DNA of 64,000 nucleotides from Cryptomeria japonica (Eukaryota > Streptophyta > Pinopsida > Cupressales > Cupressaceae). The DNA is taken from positions 209,218,244 through 209,282,243 of the forward strand of contig NC_081411.1 of the NCBI RefSeq assembly GCF_030272615.1. Reading direction: 5' to 3'. Shown here in pieces: positions 37,230 through 49,359 of the stretch (positions are counted from its first letter, which is position 1; each line of letters begins with the position of its first letter). The position numbers and the translations under genes are program-made. The notes under the pieces were generated by a model that made no database searches, was not told the origin of the DNA, and saw nothing but the letters and a program-made list of their open reading frames with translations.

Positions 37230-39310
37230 CTATAAACTGTAGTGCGCTTTGTAAACTTTTTGTATGACAACATAAGAGTTTTTCCCAGCCAAAGAGATGT
37301 TTTTAGAAGGCGAATCGGGTCTACAAATCATGATCCACATGCCAATCACTATTTGGATATGAGTCAAACAAAATTTTATGAAAGATTCCTTGAAAAGTTT
37401 CCTCAAATAAGAATTTTTCAAAGATTTTTTGAAATGGCAAAACCTTTTTATATCAAGGTTAATAATGTACACACCACGTGTTGTTGTAGGATGCATATTG
37501 AATTTTCCATGCACTATGATATTTTTCATCATATTTGTTCTACTTTGCACACTAACGATGTTTTGGAGGAATGCAATATACAAGCACCTCCTAAGTCGGT
37601 AAGAGAATTTATTTCGAGTGTGCTATATAATATACATGATGGTTGCATTTATTATAAGATGCCTTGTTTGGAAGGTTCTTGTTCTATATGTGGTGGTTTG
37701 CAACATTTACCAAGATGTGTACATTTGGAGAGCACACATGAAATTGGTAGGAAACTAGTTTCTTTTGGAAAATATAAGACAGTCACATATGGAGTTAAAG
37801 ATGGAAAAGATTTGAAGAGATGTGATTTAGTAAAAAATGATATATGTGTAGCTGAATTTATAAAAAATCTTTCAAGAGAAACTAGTTTATGAGTACATAA
37901 TGCATACATATAAAGCTCTATGGTTAGATGAGCAATTCAAGTTATGTAAGGACATATTTCCTCTTGACACCATTGTCTCTATTGTTGATTTTGCTGAAAA
38001 TTATACACTAAAACCTTAAAATGAAGTGCAACCTATGTATTATCATTCTACACAAGTTTCTATTTTCATACACATAACATTCATGCATGCAAATGATAGC
38101 ATAAAGGATGATAGAAAGGCTGTAAGTGAGTATCACTTCTACATAAGTGATGATCATACTCATTCATCATAGTTTGTACAAGGATGCTTTAAAGTTTTCA
38201 ATGATAATTTAAAGGAAAGAAACATACAATACAAATGACACTTAATATGGTCAAATAATTGCATCGCACAATTCAAGATTGCAAGGATGTTTTATTGGTT
38301 GATAACGATGCATATGACAAGTGGTGTACAACATTTTTGAAATTTCACTGAGGCTAGACATGGTAAGGGAGAGCACGATGGTGTAGGAGCATGTGTAAAA
38401 AGAGCCCTAGCTAGAGAAGAATTGAAGTATGAAGGTGGTGTTGAGTTGATAGATGCATAAACAATTGTGCAATGGTGTAACTCTACGATGTGTCAGGGTA
38501 ATCCAGGTATGTCAATGATTTGTAGATATTTTTGGTTGATCACTGAATCTAACATTGAAAACTATGTAGATTTTTTACAGTTGCAGGATCGAGTGACATG
38601 CACTCACTTATGAGTTCAAATGCAAGTTCACTAGTAATTTATATGAGACAGATGGTATGTTTTTTCTCTTCATGCATGTATTGTTTGTGGGAAGAATGTG
38701 AATCACAAGAGTGGGTTGACAAATTGTCTTGCAGACTGTTGGTTCCCATTGATATATATCAAATTCCCAAAGCACTACAATTGAGCAAGATGAAGACATC
38801 AGTGGATTCATGTGATTTTTTGATTTAATTTTTTTGCAAGTATTCTTTGGTTCATTTTGTTGTACATAACACTTTATTTTTGGTATTAGTTATCAGTTTA
38901 TAAAATGTAGGTAATGTGTTTGTAGTTGTTGCAGAACTAAACAATGAAGAAGTAACATATTACTATTTCTGTCATTGTGTTGAGCCTAAAAGAAAATTGA
39001 CAACCACAATCATTGATGGAGAGGGTATTGAGTACCCATAAGGGTCTGTTGCTGTGACATGAACATGGCTTCGGAGATACCCTATCAAGAATTCTGATGT
39101 TTGGTCGTTCAAGGGCTTTGAAACACACATACATATTCTTAATTTCTCTAACCTTGTTGTTGCAACAAATATTCATTTGATGAAGTATCGTGGTATACCT
39201 CATAACAAGATTTTATGGAAAGTTCATGAATCTAACCATGAGTCAATACTTGACACAATACAAGCTAGATTCGATTCTGAAGGCTCACTTGATTGATTCT
39301 AAGGTTAAGA
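37230..39310 (+). pseudogene. Transposase-like gene of unnamed family, decayed
   Basis: The first ~216 codons (to 37892) are open: FPSQRDVFRRR, then FFEMAKPFYIKVNNVHTTCC, CSICGGLQHLPRCVH and FGKYKTVTYGVKDGKDLKRC, a cysteine-rich N-terminal half. Beyond one shift the frame continues with IVSIVDFAENYTLKP, EYHFYISDDHTH, IWSNNCIAQFK, NFTEARHGKGEHDGVGACVK and RYFWLITESNIENYV, broken by stops mostly explained by C to T change. A third segment to 39300 (TYYYFCHCVEPKRKLT ... KYRGIPHNKILWKVHES) looks like a C-terminal part. I remember the order D-F-x-E-N-Y, then S-D-x-C-x-x-Q-x-K, then HGKG-x-x-DG-x-G-x-x-K-R from an uncharacterised transposase-like family in animals. It is compatible with an RNase H-fold DDE/D enzyme. 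Here the middle aspartate is N. The name and activity are unknown to me. Confidence 0.6.
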
Positions 39311-39891
39311 GTAGAATGATTTTGAGAATTTTATATATATCATTGATGAATTGTTCTACATTTGTTTTTTGTATACATTAATTCCCATGAGTTGATTTGT
39401 ACATGTTTAGGGGCATAATTTTCTATATTTAAATGACAACGAGCTGATCTATACATATTTAAATGCCAAATTTTGTATATTAAAATGGCGATGAGCTGAA
39501 TCACACATATTGTAATGCCAAATTTTGTATAAAAGCCTATGAGATGATTTTAAGATATTTTTTTTATATATTTAAATAGCCAAGAGCTTATTTGACCATA
39601 TTTAGAGGCAAATTTTTTAATACTATGTGACAATGTTTTGTGACTATTGTTTGTGTCTATGTTTTGTGACTATATTTTGAATTTATGTGATGTGATAAGG
39701 TCAATCATGACCATTATTGATAAGGTCAATCATGAGCATTCTTGATTCTTGTATAATCATGGATAATTATATAAGTCATTATTGGGTCATAGGAGTCATA
39801 GATTAAGTCTAGATATAATTTGAGAAGAAATTATCATTATTGTCAAAAAAGTTGTCAAGCAACTTGTACATCACGTTGGTATGGTATGAAT
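39311..39891. other. Short diverged repeats downstream of 37230 gene
   Basis: About 60-bp units sharing GCCAAATTTTGTAT, then a (G/A)AGCTGA and CATATTTAAA core, are strung through 39400-39620; no gene. Confidence 0.45.
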
Positions 39892-41435
39892 CTCAACATT
39901 TCGGTGCTTTGGGATGCACAAGAGGAGAATTCATAGCATAAACCTGCCCACCCGGATGTGCTCATGACGTCAGTTTGTGCACAGGATGAACTGAATCAAT
40001 TCTAGCCTATCTTGCAACTTTGCATTGCATGCAACTGATGGTTTTTGCAGCAGGCGAAAAAATGCTACTAATTGAAAATGGCTCCAAGTCATCAAAAATA
40101 GAGATAGGCCATTTTATAGAAGCCTCACATGACCCAACAGATTTAAACAGATCAATCATATGTGTCCTAGATTGGAAGAAATAGTCCATCAAAATTTGAC
40201 AATATTTTGGACTCAGGGCACTTGAGAGATCGCTCCAGTAGGGTATGACTCTTGATGTTCTGGTGCTTTGGCATGCATGAGAAGAGCATACCTATCATAA
40301 AATTTCCCACCTAGATGCTCTCGTGACATCGGTTTGTGCACGGGAAGAATCAAATCAATTCTATCCTATCTTGCAACTTTGCATTGCATACAATTGATAG
40401 TTTTTACAGTAGACAAAAAAATGCTACCAATTGAAAAATGGTTCTAATTTATTGGAAATTGAGAGATTCCATTGTATAGGAGCCTCACACATCCCATAGG
40501 TTCAAACAAATCAATCATATATGTCCTAGATTATAAGAAACAATCCATCAAAGTTTGATTATTTTTTTGACTCAAGGCACTTGAGAGATCGCACTGGTAG
40601 GGTATGACTCTCGATGTTCTAACACTTTGAGATGCACAAGAGGAGCATACCTAGCATAAACCTACCCACTCAAACACGCTCATGATGTCATTTTGTGCAC
40701 AGGATGAACCAAATCAATTCTAGCCTCTCTTAAAACTTTGCATTGCATGCAACTGCCGATTTTTGTAGCAAGCAAAAAAATGCTACCAATTGAAAATAGC
40801 TTTGGGTCATCAAAACTTGAGATAGGCCATTTTAGAGGAGCCTCACACGAACCCATAGGTTCAAATGAATTGATCATATGTGTGATAGATTGGAAGAAAC
40901 ATTCTATCAAAGTTTGACAATTTTTGGACTCTGGGCACTTGAGAGATCACGCTAGTAGGGTATGACTCAACGTTTCGAAACTTTGGGATGCATGAGAGGA
41001 GCATGCCTAGTTTAAAACTTCCCATCTAGAAATTCTCACGACGTTGGTTTGTGCACATGATGAACCGAATCAATTCTAGCCTATCTTGTAACTTTGCATT
41101 GCATGCAACTAACGGTATTTGCAGCAGGCAAAAAATGCTACCAATTAAAAATGGCTTAGAGTTGTCAGAAACAAAGATAGGAAATTATAGAGGAGCATCA
41201 TGCATGTTCAAATGGATTGATCATATGTATCTTGGATTGGAAGAAACAATTTGTCAAAGTTTGACAATTTTTGGACAGGGCACTTGAGAGATCGCGTCGG
41301 TAGGGTAGTACTCTCGATGTTCTGACTCTTTGGGATGCATGAGAGGAGCATGCATAGCATAAACCTACCTACCAGGATGCGCTCGTGATGTTGGTTTGTG
41401 CACATGATGAACCGAATCAATTCTAGCCTATCTTG
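39892..41435. repeat. ~355-bp satellite array, four units and a partial
   Basis: The units share a (G)ATGCA(C/T)(A/G)AGAGGAG start, GTTTGTGCACA(G/T)GATGAA, CAATTCTAGCCTATCTTG, CTTTGCATTGCATGCAACT, AATGCTAC(C/T)AATTGAAAA and GGCACTTGAGAGATCGC. The GATGCA anchor is at about 39913, 40272, 40631, 40987 and 41334, giving spacings near 359, 359, 356 and 347. The array lies between two convergent genes. No unit codes for protein. Confidence 0.85.
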
Positions 41436-41600
41436 CAACTCTGACAACTTTGACAACTTTTACAATAATTGAGCAACTTTGACAACAACTGAGCAAATTT
41501 TACATATTTTATCCAAATGAAGCCAAACTTTGACAACTTTGACAACTTTGACAAAAATTGAGCAACTTTGACAATAATTGAGAAAATTTTACATCTTTGA
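41436..41600. repeat. Short minisatellite of GACAACTTT units
   Basis: GACAACTTTGACAACTTT and ATTGAGCAACTTTGACAA alternate with TTTTACAT(A/C)TTT; the order is repeated twice with small changes. It begins where the 355-bp array breaks off. Confidence 0.75.
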
Positions 41601-41679
41601 TCCAAATGACCCCAAACACAAGAACCAAAATTTGACCATTGCGAGCATGAGGGTGCTCTCGCACCACACACATATTGTT

Positions 41680-41965
41680 GTTTATATTCATATTGTTGAT
41701 TACATAGACAAATATGTACTTAAATTAATAAAAGGGAAGGCTCCAAATATAGAGAATACACAACAATGAACTGAATAGAAGGAGTTTTGTAGGGTTAATT
41801 CAACATTTTAGAAATTTTATCAAATCATATTCCACGATTGTAATGTTTTATATCATAGATTTTTGTTTTTTATATCCATATTGTTGATTACATAGGCAAA
41901 TGATCAATTAAATTTATAAAAGGGCATCCACAAAATACAATGAATACACAATAATGAACTCAGTA
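41680..41965. repeat. ~190-bp diverged direct repeat
   Basis: CATATTGTTGATTACATAG(A/G)C, a TTAAAT-TATAAAAGGG segment and GAATACACAA-AATGAACT occur at about 41690-41770 and 41877-41960. Confidence 0.6.
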
Positions 41966-41986
41966 CACATTTATTGGATCAAATAT

Positions 41987-41989
<3 letters not shown>

Positions 41990-42030
<41 letters not shown>
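41990..42030. repeat. (AT)n microsatellite
   Basis: About 40 bp of pure AT dinucleotide just downstream of the minus-strand gene's last exon. Confidence 0.95.
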
Positions 42031-42032
<2 letters not shown>

Positions 42033-42170
42033 AAAAAGGCATGTATGTCAAGTCAATACAAGTATTACAAAAATGTGTCATATGCCATGTCCAAATCGAT
42101 ATACAATAAAAATGTAGAATATATATAAATGTATTAGTCATTCTATGACTACAAATAACACTATATAATC

Positions 42171-44823
42171 CTAAACTTGTGGTGGATCATCAAAATCGAG
42201 CCTCTTTGATGCAATATGCGGCTCTGTAGATGGTTGCAAAGACACAATTCAAAAGCCAAGTTAGAATTCTTTTGTAGAAAATAATTCACAATTAGCAACA
42301 TAACTATGCATTTAACTATAATTTATTTTCAATTGAAATGTAGATTACCTCATTGGTTGATCTCAGATCTAATGTCTTCACTCTCCTCTCCTTGTCAGTC
42401 TTAGGAGTTTTCTTGAAGACAAACTTAAAATGATCCACATTATGGCTAAACCACAAAGGGGGCTACTATAGATTAAATGTACAATTAATAAAATGTACTA
42501 ACATAAATACATCAAAAACACTAAAAATCTATAATATAAAGAACAATGATGTACCGGTTCCTGAGATGCTTCTCCAATGGACTGAGGATGGCTCACCATC
42601 GCTAGAGGAATTGTCGCTATTACCTATACAAAAAATGATCAAAGATTAAATATAATTAATATAATGATAAGTATTGTAGGTTCAAAATAATTAATGTAAT
42701 ATATCAAACAAAAGAGTATCGGATTTTGAGATGCTTCTCCAGTGCATGGAGGAGGGCTTGCCATTGATGGAGCAACTATAGATATTTCCTATATGAAAAA
42801 ATTATAAGATTATAATTTATCACAAGTTAACATGTACACGTTCATATAATCATAAAATCAAGAAAATAAAGTAAAGATGCATACCTCCGCCCTCTCTCGA
42901 TCCCCGGGCGAAATAGGTGCATTCAATAAATCCACATAACTCAATGGCCGCTATACATGTAAAATAGACAAAAAGAACTAATCAATCTACAAATCCCAAC
43001 TAAGACAATTTAAACATTTTCAAATAATTTTACAACTAAAAATGTGTTCAATTTCCTTCTTCCCACGTTTTGGCATCTTCAACGAATTATTTTGCTTAGG
43101 AAGAGGCCTAGATGCGGAGGGGGTCCCCTAAAAAAATAAAATTAACATGAGATATTAGTACAGATAATATATTAAATATAATTTTAAAAATCTAAAATGA
43201 AATGACCTGCATATTCCATCAAAAGAATACATAAAAAAATGGTGTATAAAATATAATACCATATAGCCTTGTAGGCTAAAATCGATCACTGAGAGCGTGA
43301 TGTCATCAATCTAGGACATTTGGTCCCCTGTCAACACCTACAAACCAAAAAATAGACCAAGCATTAAAGATAGTTAGTATATCTTGTAATTTTTTTGAAT
43401 TCAAAGTGTACTACTTTTTTCAACATGTTACAAAATTTATACCTCAGGCGTTGAAGTTGCAACTGTAGTAATTGTGAGAGGAGTATGGGATACCACTGCT
43501 GAATCCTGAAATGCATATTATTTGTATCAATTTAAATTCATGTATAAATAAAAATTCATTTATGTAATTACAACTTCAAAGTGACTGATAAATAATATGC
43601 TATTAATTCAAATCAACACACCTGTGTCTATAGTTGATGGCCAAACAACATGTCCATCAGCTCCTCTGTTAGCACCACATCCTCAACCATGTGGGTCTAA
43701 CATCTATGCCCGAAAATCATGCAAGAATGAGATGTGGATCCATTTGTTGCAGCCTTGTCATCCTTCCTTGATCATATCCCTGAGCAACCGACACACACAT
43801 GCTGAATGGGCTCTTTGTCACCACTTAGAGCAACTAATGGCTCATCATCCATTACAAGAGGGTGTGATAACTATGTCCCATGCTGGACGATGGCACCAGT
43901 CAATGTTGTGGCTTCCTGAAGAGTCTATGGCTCCATCGACTCTTTCAGCTCTACTGGGCTATCCTGATGCACCTTGGGTTTGGGTGCTAGGGGGCGATGA
44001 CTCTTCGGGGCTAATCGCCAATGGGCTCCAGGTCTATCTTGGGAAGAGCTGCCACCTCTACCATGGAACTCTCTCATGTCAAAATAGTTTGGCTGCAAAT
44101 TAAGGACAAACTAATAGTATACTTTTCTCAAAAATACAATGGCACCTCATAATTATTTCAAGGTGGATCATCAAAGACCATCCACCATGTCTGCCAAAAA
44201 AGTTTCTTCACCTGAACATTGGTACACAAATGTATGGGAAACCTCTTTGCATTAAGAGATAATGACTGACCAGTTTTAGGATCAACAAAAAGGGCACATA
44301 TTTGTTGTTTACTAATATTTTTGTTTTTCACACCCTCATATGATAACCCACTAGCATAGTATTGATGAAATGTATCCCTAAAGTTTCCCATTTTATAATT
44401 TGTGTAGAAACGACTGTGAAACCACTAGCTAATGTTTCTAGGCTAGTGGTAAGGGATTTATGATGCTCAAGCTTAGATATTTTTAATTTTTTAATCAATC
44501 TTTATTTTAGACATGTTTTGCCCTAACTGATTAATCAATTGCTCCTGTTTTTAAGGTGTATGGTCAAAAGGAGGAACTGGAGGTGTGTCTTGTCTATTTT
44601 GTTTGGGGTTTTTAGGAGATGCATCTTGTTGTTGTTGTTATTGTGGATTATCAGAATCTAGTTTTTGAAAGAAAGAATAAAACAACCTAGTCAAAATAAA
44701 CAAAACTAAAGTCAAAACGTAAAACAAATTAAATAAACGAGGAAGAAAGACAAAAAATAAGAAAAACTAACCATGATCCAAAGCGTTTGGTGGAGAAATG
44801 TGGCAACTTGTTTGCGATTTCAT
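42171..44823 (-). pseudogene. Multi-exon gene of unknown function, decayed
   Basis: On minus I read these exons: 44772-44823 (MKSQTSCHISPPNALDH, phase 1); ~44146-44658 (Q-rich, then ASGLSYEGVKNKNISKQQ, FWQTWWMVFDDPP); 43622-44092 (471 bp); 43443-43505 (63 bp); ~43260-43326; 43053-43127 (75 bp, KMPKRGKKE); 42885-42950 (66 bp); 42721-42789 and 42555-42623 (69 bp each, both ending GEASQxP); 42349-42462 (114 bp); 42171-42221 (PHIASKRLDFDDPPQV, stop). Most are bounded by AG and GT and lie in phase 0. Stops inside the larger exons fit C to T change. One donor (42721) is AT. An antisense plus frame (43597-44103) is open but has no splice logic. The product would be Q/P-rich with a basic patch and possibly nuclear. 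The function is unknown; it may be an accessory gene of the same element as 37230-39310. Confidence 0.55.
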
Positions 44824-44895
44824 GGAGATAATAGAGGAAAAAATGTTGCAGTCACAAGGACAAGTACTGCATATATAGTTTTTGAGGAATTAAAA

Positions 44896-44953
44896 CCACG
44901 TACGCGCTCACTTTCCTAAAAATACCGCGTACGTGCTCAATTTTCTAAAAATG
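44896..44953. repeat. 29-bp direct repeat with CGTACG core
   Basis: CCACGTACGCGCTCACTTTC and CCGCGTACGTGCTCAATTTT, each followed by CTAAAAAT, lie head to tail directly upstream of exon 1 of the minus-strand gene. They are GC-rich against the background and could be promoter or subterminal repeats of a transposon. Confidence 0.6.
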
Positions 44954-45159
44954 TCGCATAGACGATATCTTTCTTTAGGCTCGGGAACAACAAACCTAAG
45001 CACGTATGCAGGAATTTCAAATTTTAATATTGTGTATGCGCTGGTTGTTTTTTCATGTTTTTTTAAGGTGGTTTTCACTTTTCTGACCACCATCTTTGTG
45101 CACATACCCAATAAAAGACTTCCTAATCTATAAAAATGGGACTTTCTTGCACAATCAGT

Positions 45160-45694
45160 TTAGTTGGCAAGATAATTATTAGGGCTGGAAAATTTAAGGA
45201 ATCACCTAAAAGATGTAAAGGGTATTCTCGACTCTTATCTTAAGAAAATGGAAGATAAAGCCACCCTAGTGTAGTCTTATCTTGGCAATATAGCCTTACG
45301 AAGTATGTGATGTTGACGTGGCTTATTGATCATGGGCTAGGTTGGATGATATTTATGACTCGTCTTGGCAAGGGAGAGTTTAATGATTTTAAATCGTTGA
45401 ATGTTATGAATAAACCTTACTTTTTTGGCTTTCATTGCCACGAGTGGTGAAAGGATTCATAGAGATGATGAAACCTTGCATTTTTATCCCCATAAGGATC
45501 ACTATTTATGGAATGGTGACATCACATGTGTGAGATAGACCTATTTTTAGACTTTCCTAACCTTAACTACCTATTTGTCTCTTTTGATGGTTGTTGAGTT
45601 TAAGATTGTAATGGGGGTGCTGTGAAACATTTGAAACCCAAATATGATAATGGGTTGAAAAAAATGATGAAGCATGGGATCTCTTTGACAGGGT
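45160..45694 (+). pseudogene. 5' part of element ORF split by copia insertion
   Basis: An open stretch reaches the insertion point as VEKNDEAWDLFD, and the same frame continues after the insertion at 52794. Further upstream two stops close the frame. Sequence from 45200 to 45600 looks like worn coding DNA of the same element. Confidence 0.4.
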
Positions 45695-47153
45695 TGTTAG
45701 TTAAGATGAGATTGGGGGGGGGGTGAATCATAAAAACTCACAATGCAATATATTTATCAGATTCAACTTCGGTAGCCTTTATTGATATGAAACTATGACT
45801 ATAAATCATTCAAACTCATAAACAGATACACTTAAGACATCATAACAGATTTAACACCAAATTTAACGTGGAAACCCAAAGAGGGAAAAACCACTGTGGG
45901 ATTTCAGACCCACTAAGAAATATACCCTTCTAGAGTATGCTCAGTTAAAAGCCAATCTAGTTACAGATTACATAAACATATTGCTAGATGTGACCCAATT
46001 AAGGGATTTCCCTCAAACTTGTTAGAGTCTTGCACTTTGTTAGAAGTGACCTTGTTAAAGGATTTCAAACATTCATTCAGAATGTTACCTTGCTAGAGGA
46101 TTTTACAAATAAGACTGTTAGGTCCATTTGTTTAAGAGATTTTCTGTCACTTACAAAATAAATAACAGAAAAAATATATCTGCAACTTCACATCTGAAAT
46201 GCTAAAACAGACTCTATGTGCTCAAAATAATCTTGTCATAAGACTTATCTTGCTTCTTGTTGGGCTTCTCGATTTGTTCTTTAATCAGATATTCAGTCTT
46301 CTATGCTCGGTGATCACTGCTATAGTATCACTGTTCTTCTATTTGCCCACATACATTGTTCATCAACAATTTCTTATTTATGAACAATTCCTAACCGCTT
46401 AATCTCCTTGATCGCCTTTCCCATGATCAATTTTAGCCATCAGATCTTCAAACGTGACTAGGTTCATTGTATCCTTCGATGTGAAAATGTTTTATCTCAC
46501 CTTGGAACTTGTGCTAGGTTATGACCATTCAATCTGCACTGTAGATCTATCTCTTGTATTTTCGTTGTCATAGATCCTCAACAAACTTCTTGCATGACAT
46601 ACCAATCATCTTTACATCTCCAACTCATTGGCATTCTACATTTAATAATGTATTTATCCATTAAATGCATTCTGTTATAACTTGGTTGTTAAAAGGTAAA
46701 TACTGAACCTCACTTCATAGATATTCTACCTTCTTTAACTAATAGCGATAACCTTAGGGTTTACCAACTAGCATCTTGGTCGGTAACATAGAACAGTATC
46801 AAACCTTAACTAATTTTATAGCTTGAAATATTTTCTCCTTGTTCAGTCTTCAAATACTCATATATAGGATATCAAAATAATCAAAACAACAAGATCTCAT
46901 CACTGTCTAACTTGGTAATACTTGCCCATTAAATAACTTATTACTCCCCTTCAATTTTACATTCTCTTTAAGATATGGTAACATCATACTGAATCAGAAA
47001 ATCAATTGCTTGACATCAAGGACAAAATAATATTATTAAGATAGTAATCATCCTTTATCAATTATATCATCAATATCCAACAACCTTCTCAATATCCTCA
47101 TACCAACAAACTTACTAAAATTCCAACAATCTCCCTTTGTGAAAATGCTAACA
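45695..47153 (-). repeat. 3' LTR of the 45.7-52.8 kb copia element
   Basis: 1459 bp with TG...CA ends, matched over its length by 51316-52793. It holds a poly-G run near 45714. Confidence 0.92.
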
Positions 47154-47165
47154 ATCTCCCCCTTT
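47154..47165 (-). other. Polypurine tract of the copia element
   Basis: On minus AAAGGGGGAGAT lies directly before TGTTAGCATTTTC, the start of the 3' LTR. It primes plus-strand DNA synthesis. Confidence 0.85.
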
Positions 47166-47285
47166 GGTATTGATGGAAAAACCAACTTTAATGGCAATAC
47201 CAACTTGATTTATTTCAATTGATTCAGATTCGAATTGCTATTTAATCTTCTCCTAAAATTTTCTCCCCCAATCATTAGTCTTCTC

Positions 47286-49281
47286 CTATCTGTCTTTACT
47301 AATTAGTCTTCTCCCCCTTTGACAACAATGCCAAAAAGTAAAACCTTCCAACAATTGTTTGATCCACGCTATATTGGTACAATTCAATGTTGCAGCGACA
47401 TATTCAGATTCAGTTGTTGACTGTGAAATGCATCCTTGTTTCTTGCTAAGCCAACTTACTAGTTTGTCTCCCAAAAAGAAAGCTCCACCGCTTGTGCTTT
47501 TCCTATCATCAATGTTTCCTGCCCAATCAGCATCAGTATAGAGTTTTAAGTAAAAAACATTCCTCTTTTGATATACTAAGCCATAATCTTTAGTGCCTCT
47601 CAGGTATCTGAAAATTCTCTTAATTGCTGTCATATGGGTTTCTTTGGGATCTGCAGAAAATCTTGCAATTATACCTACTATATGTGCTATATCCGGCCTG
47701 ATGTGAGTATTGCAACTTTCCAATCATAGATCGGTAAAGTGTCTCATCAATAGATGTTGATTCATCATTCTTTGATAGTTTACAATTGGTAGTCATAGGA
47801 GTACTTACAGGTTTAGAATCCTCCATTCCAAATTTCTTCAAGATTTCCTTTATATACTTGGATTGAGTAATGAAAATCTCATTTTTCATTTGTAGTATCT
47901 GTAAACCTATAGAATACTTTATTTCACCAATTAATGACATCTCAAATTCTTTGCACATTTAATTTCCAAAGTTTTTGCATAAAGAGTCATTTCCACAAAA
48001 AATAATATCATCGACAAATATGGCTGAAAGTAGTATTCCATTGTCGTCATCATTCTTCATATACATCATGTTGTTTTCACTTGTCCTTATAAATCCAATC
48101 TTGATTAAGTAAGAGTGCAGTCTTTCATACCATGCTCTAGGTGCTTGCTTTAGACCATATAATGCTTTGTTCAACTTACATACTTGATCTTTATTCTTGT
48201 CTTCAATAAATCCTTCAGGATGTTCAATATAAACTTCTTCTTCTAGTATACCATTCTAAAATGCAGATTTAACATCCATTTGATATACCTTGAAATTTTT
48301 GTAAGCAGCATATGCCAATAATGTTCTCACTCCTTCAAGTCTTGCCATAGGAGCAAAAGTCTCACCATAATCTATTCATTCTTCTTGAGCATAACCTTTG
48401 CAAACTAGTCTTGCTTTATTCCGAATGACCTCTCCTTTTTCATTTAGCTTGTTTCTAAAAATCCACTTTGTACCGATTACATTTTTCTCTTTTTGTCTTG
48501 GGACCAGTGTCCATGTTTCATTCTTCTTGATTTGTTCAATCTCTTCTGTCATAGCATTTATCCAATCTTCATTGCTAAATGCCTCTTTTACTATCCTCAG
48601 TTCAAATTCAGATATCAGACATGTGTTTTGTTTCAGTTTGTTCCTTGTCATCACTCGATCATCCTTATCTCCTATAATTTGACTTGATGCATGATTTCTT
48701 CTGACATACTTGGCTAGTATAGGCTCGGTAGGCTCTGTTTGATCTTCCTCATCACTTGGTAACTGATTATTTTCTTCATTTTCTTCATCAACTTTCTCGG
48801 TAGGACTTCTCAGTTGAACATATACAAACTCTTCATAATCTTCTGGTTCTTTGGAATTTCCTTCATCATTTCTTTCTGCAAATTCATCAATTTTCACATT
48901 TACACTTTCCACTATTTTGTTAGATGATTTGGTCAGACATTTAAATGCTTTACTTCTAGAGGAATAGCCAAGAAATGTTCCTTCCTCTCTTTTTTTATCA
49001 AACTTTCCATTTCTGTCATCTTTGTGAACAAAACATCTACTTCCAAATATTTTAAAATAACTTACATTAGGTTTCTTGTCATAACAGATTTCATACAGTG
49101 TCTTCAAAGTTCCTTTCTTCAGTTGTACTCGGTTCAGGGTGTAAACTACAGTGTTGATTGCTTCTCTCCAAAATGTTTGAGGTACCCTCTTTTCTATCAT
49201 CAGGGTTCTGGCACAATCTACAATTGATCTATTTCTTCTTTCAGCTATCCCATTTTGCTGAGGTGTTATTGGTGTAGACAC
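47286..49281 (-). pseudogene. Copia RT/RNase H and integrase C-part, broken
   Basis: The frame 48376-49281 reads TPQQNGIAERRNRSIVDCAR (end of the integrase core), FKIFGSRCFVHKD, GTFLGYSSRSKAFKC, then an acidic hinge and the RT start WINAMTEEIEQIKKNETW. RT continues as [19 protein letters not shown] with FVDD at 48007-48018 (Y of YVDD is F). RNase H gives LYTDADWAGNIDDRKSTSGG and SQSTTESEYVAA. Breaks include a stop near 48376, one at 48174, one before MCKEFEMSLIG (47958) and a shift near 47700. The enzyme is otherwise well preserved. Confidence 0.92.
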
Positions 49282-49359
49282 TTGTCTCTTTATACCATGA
49301 TCATTGCAAAATAGGTTAAATTCATCATAAATGAATTATCCTCCTCTATCAGATCTTAG

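Noticed and set aside
39892-41435. Repeat array considered as CRISPR
   Set aside because: The units are ~355 bp and contiguous with no spacer pattern, in a plant nuclear context.
43597-44103. 168-codon plus frame
   Set aside because: It is antisense to a 471-bp exon whose borders and phase fit the minus-strand gene. The minus stops fit C to T decay.
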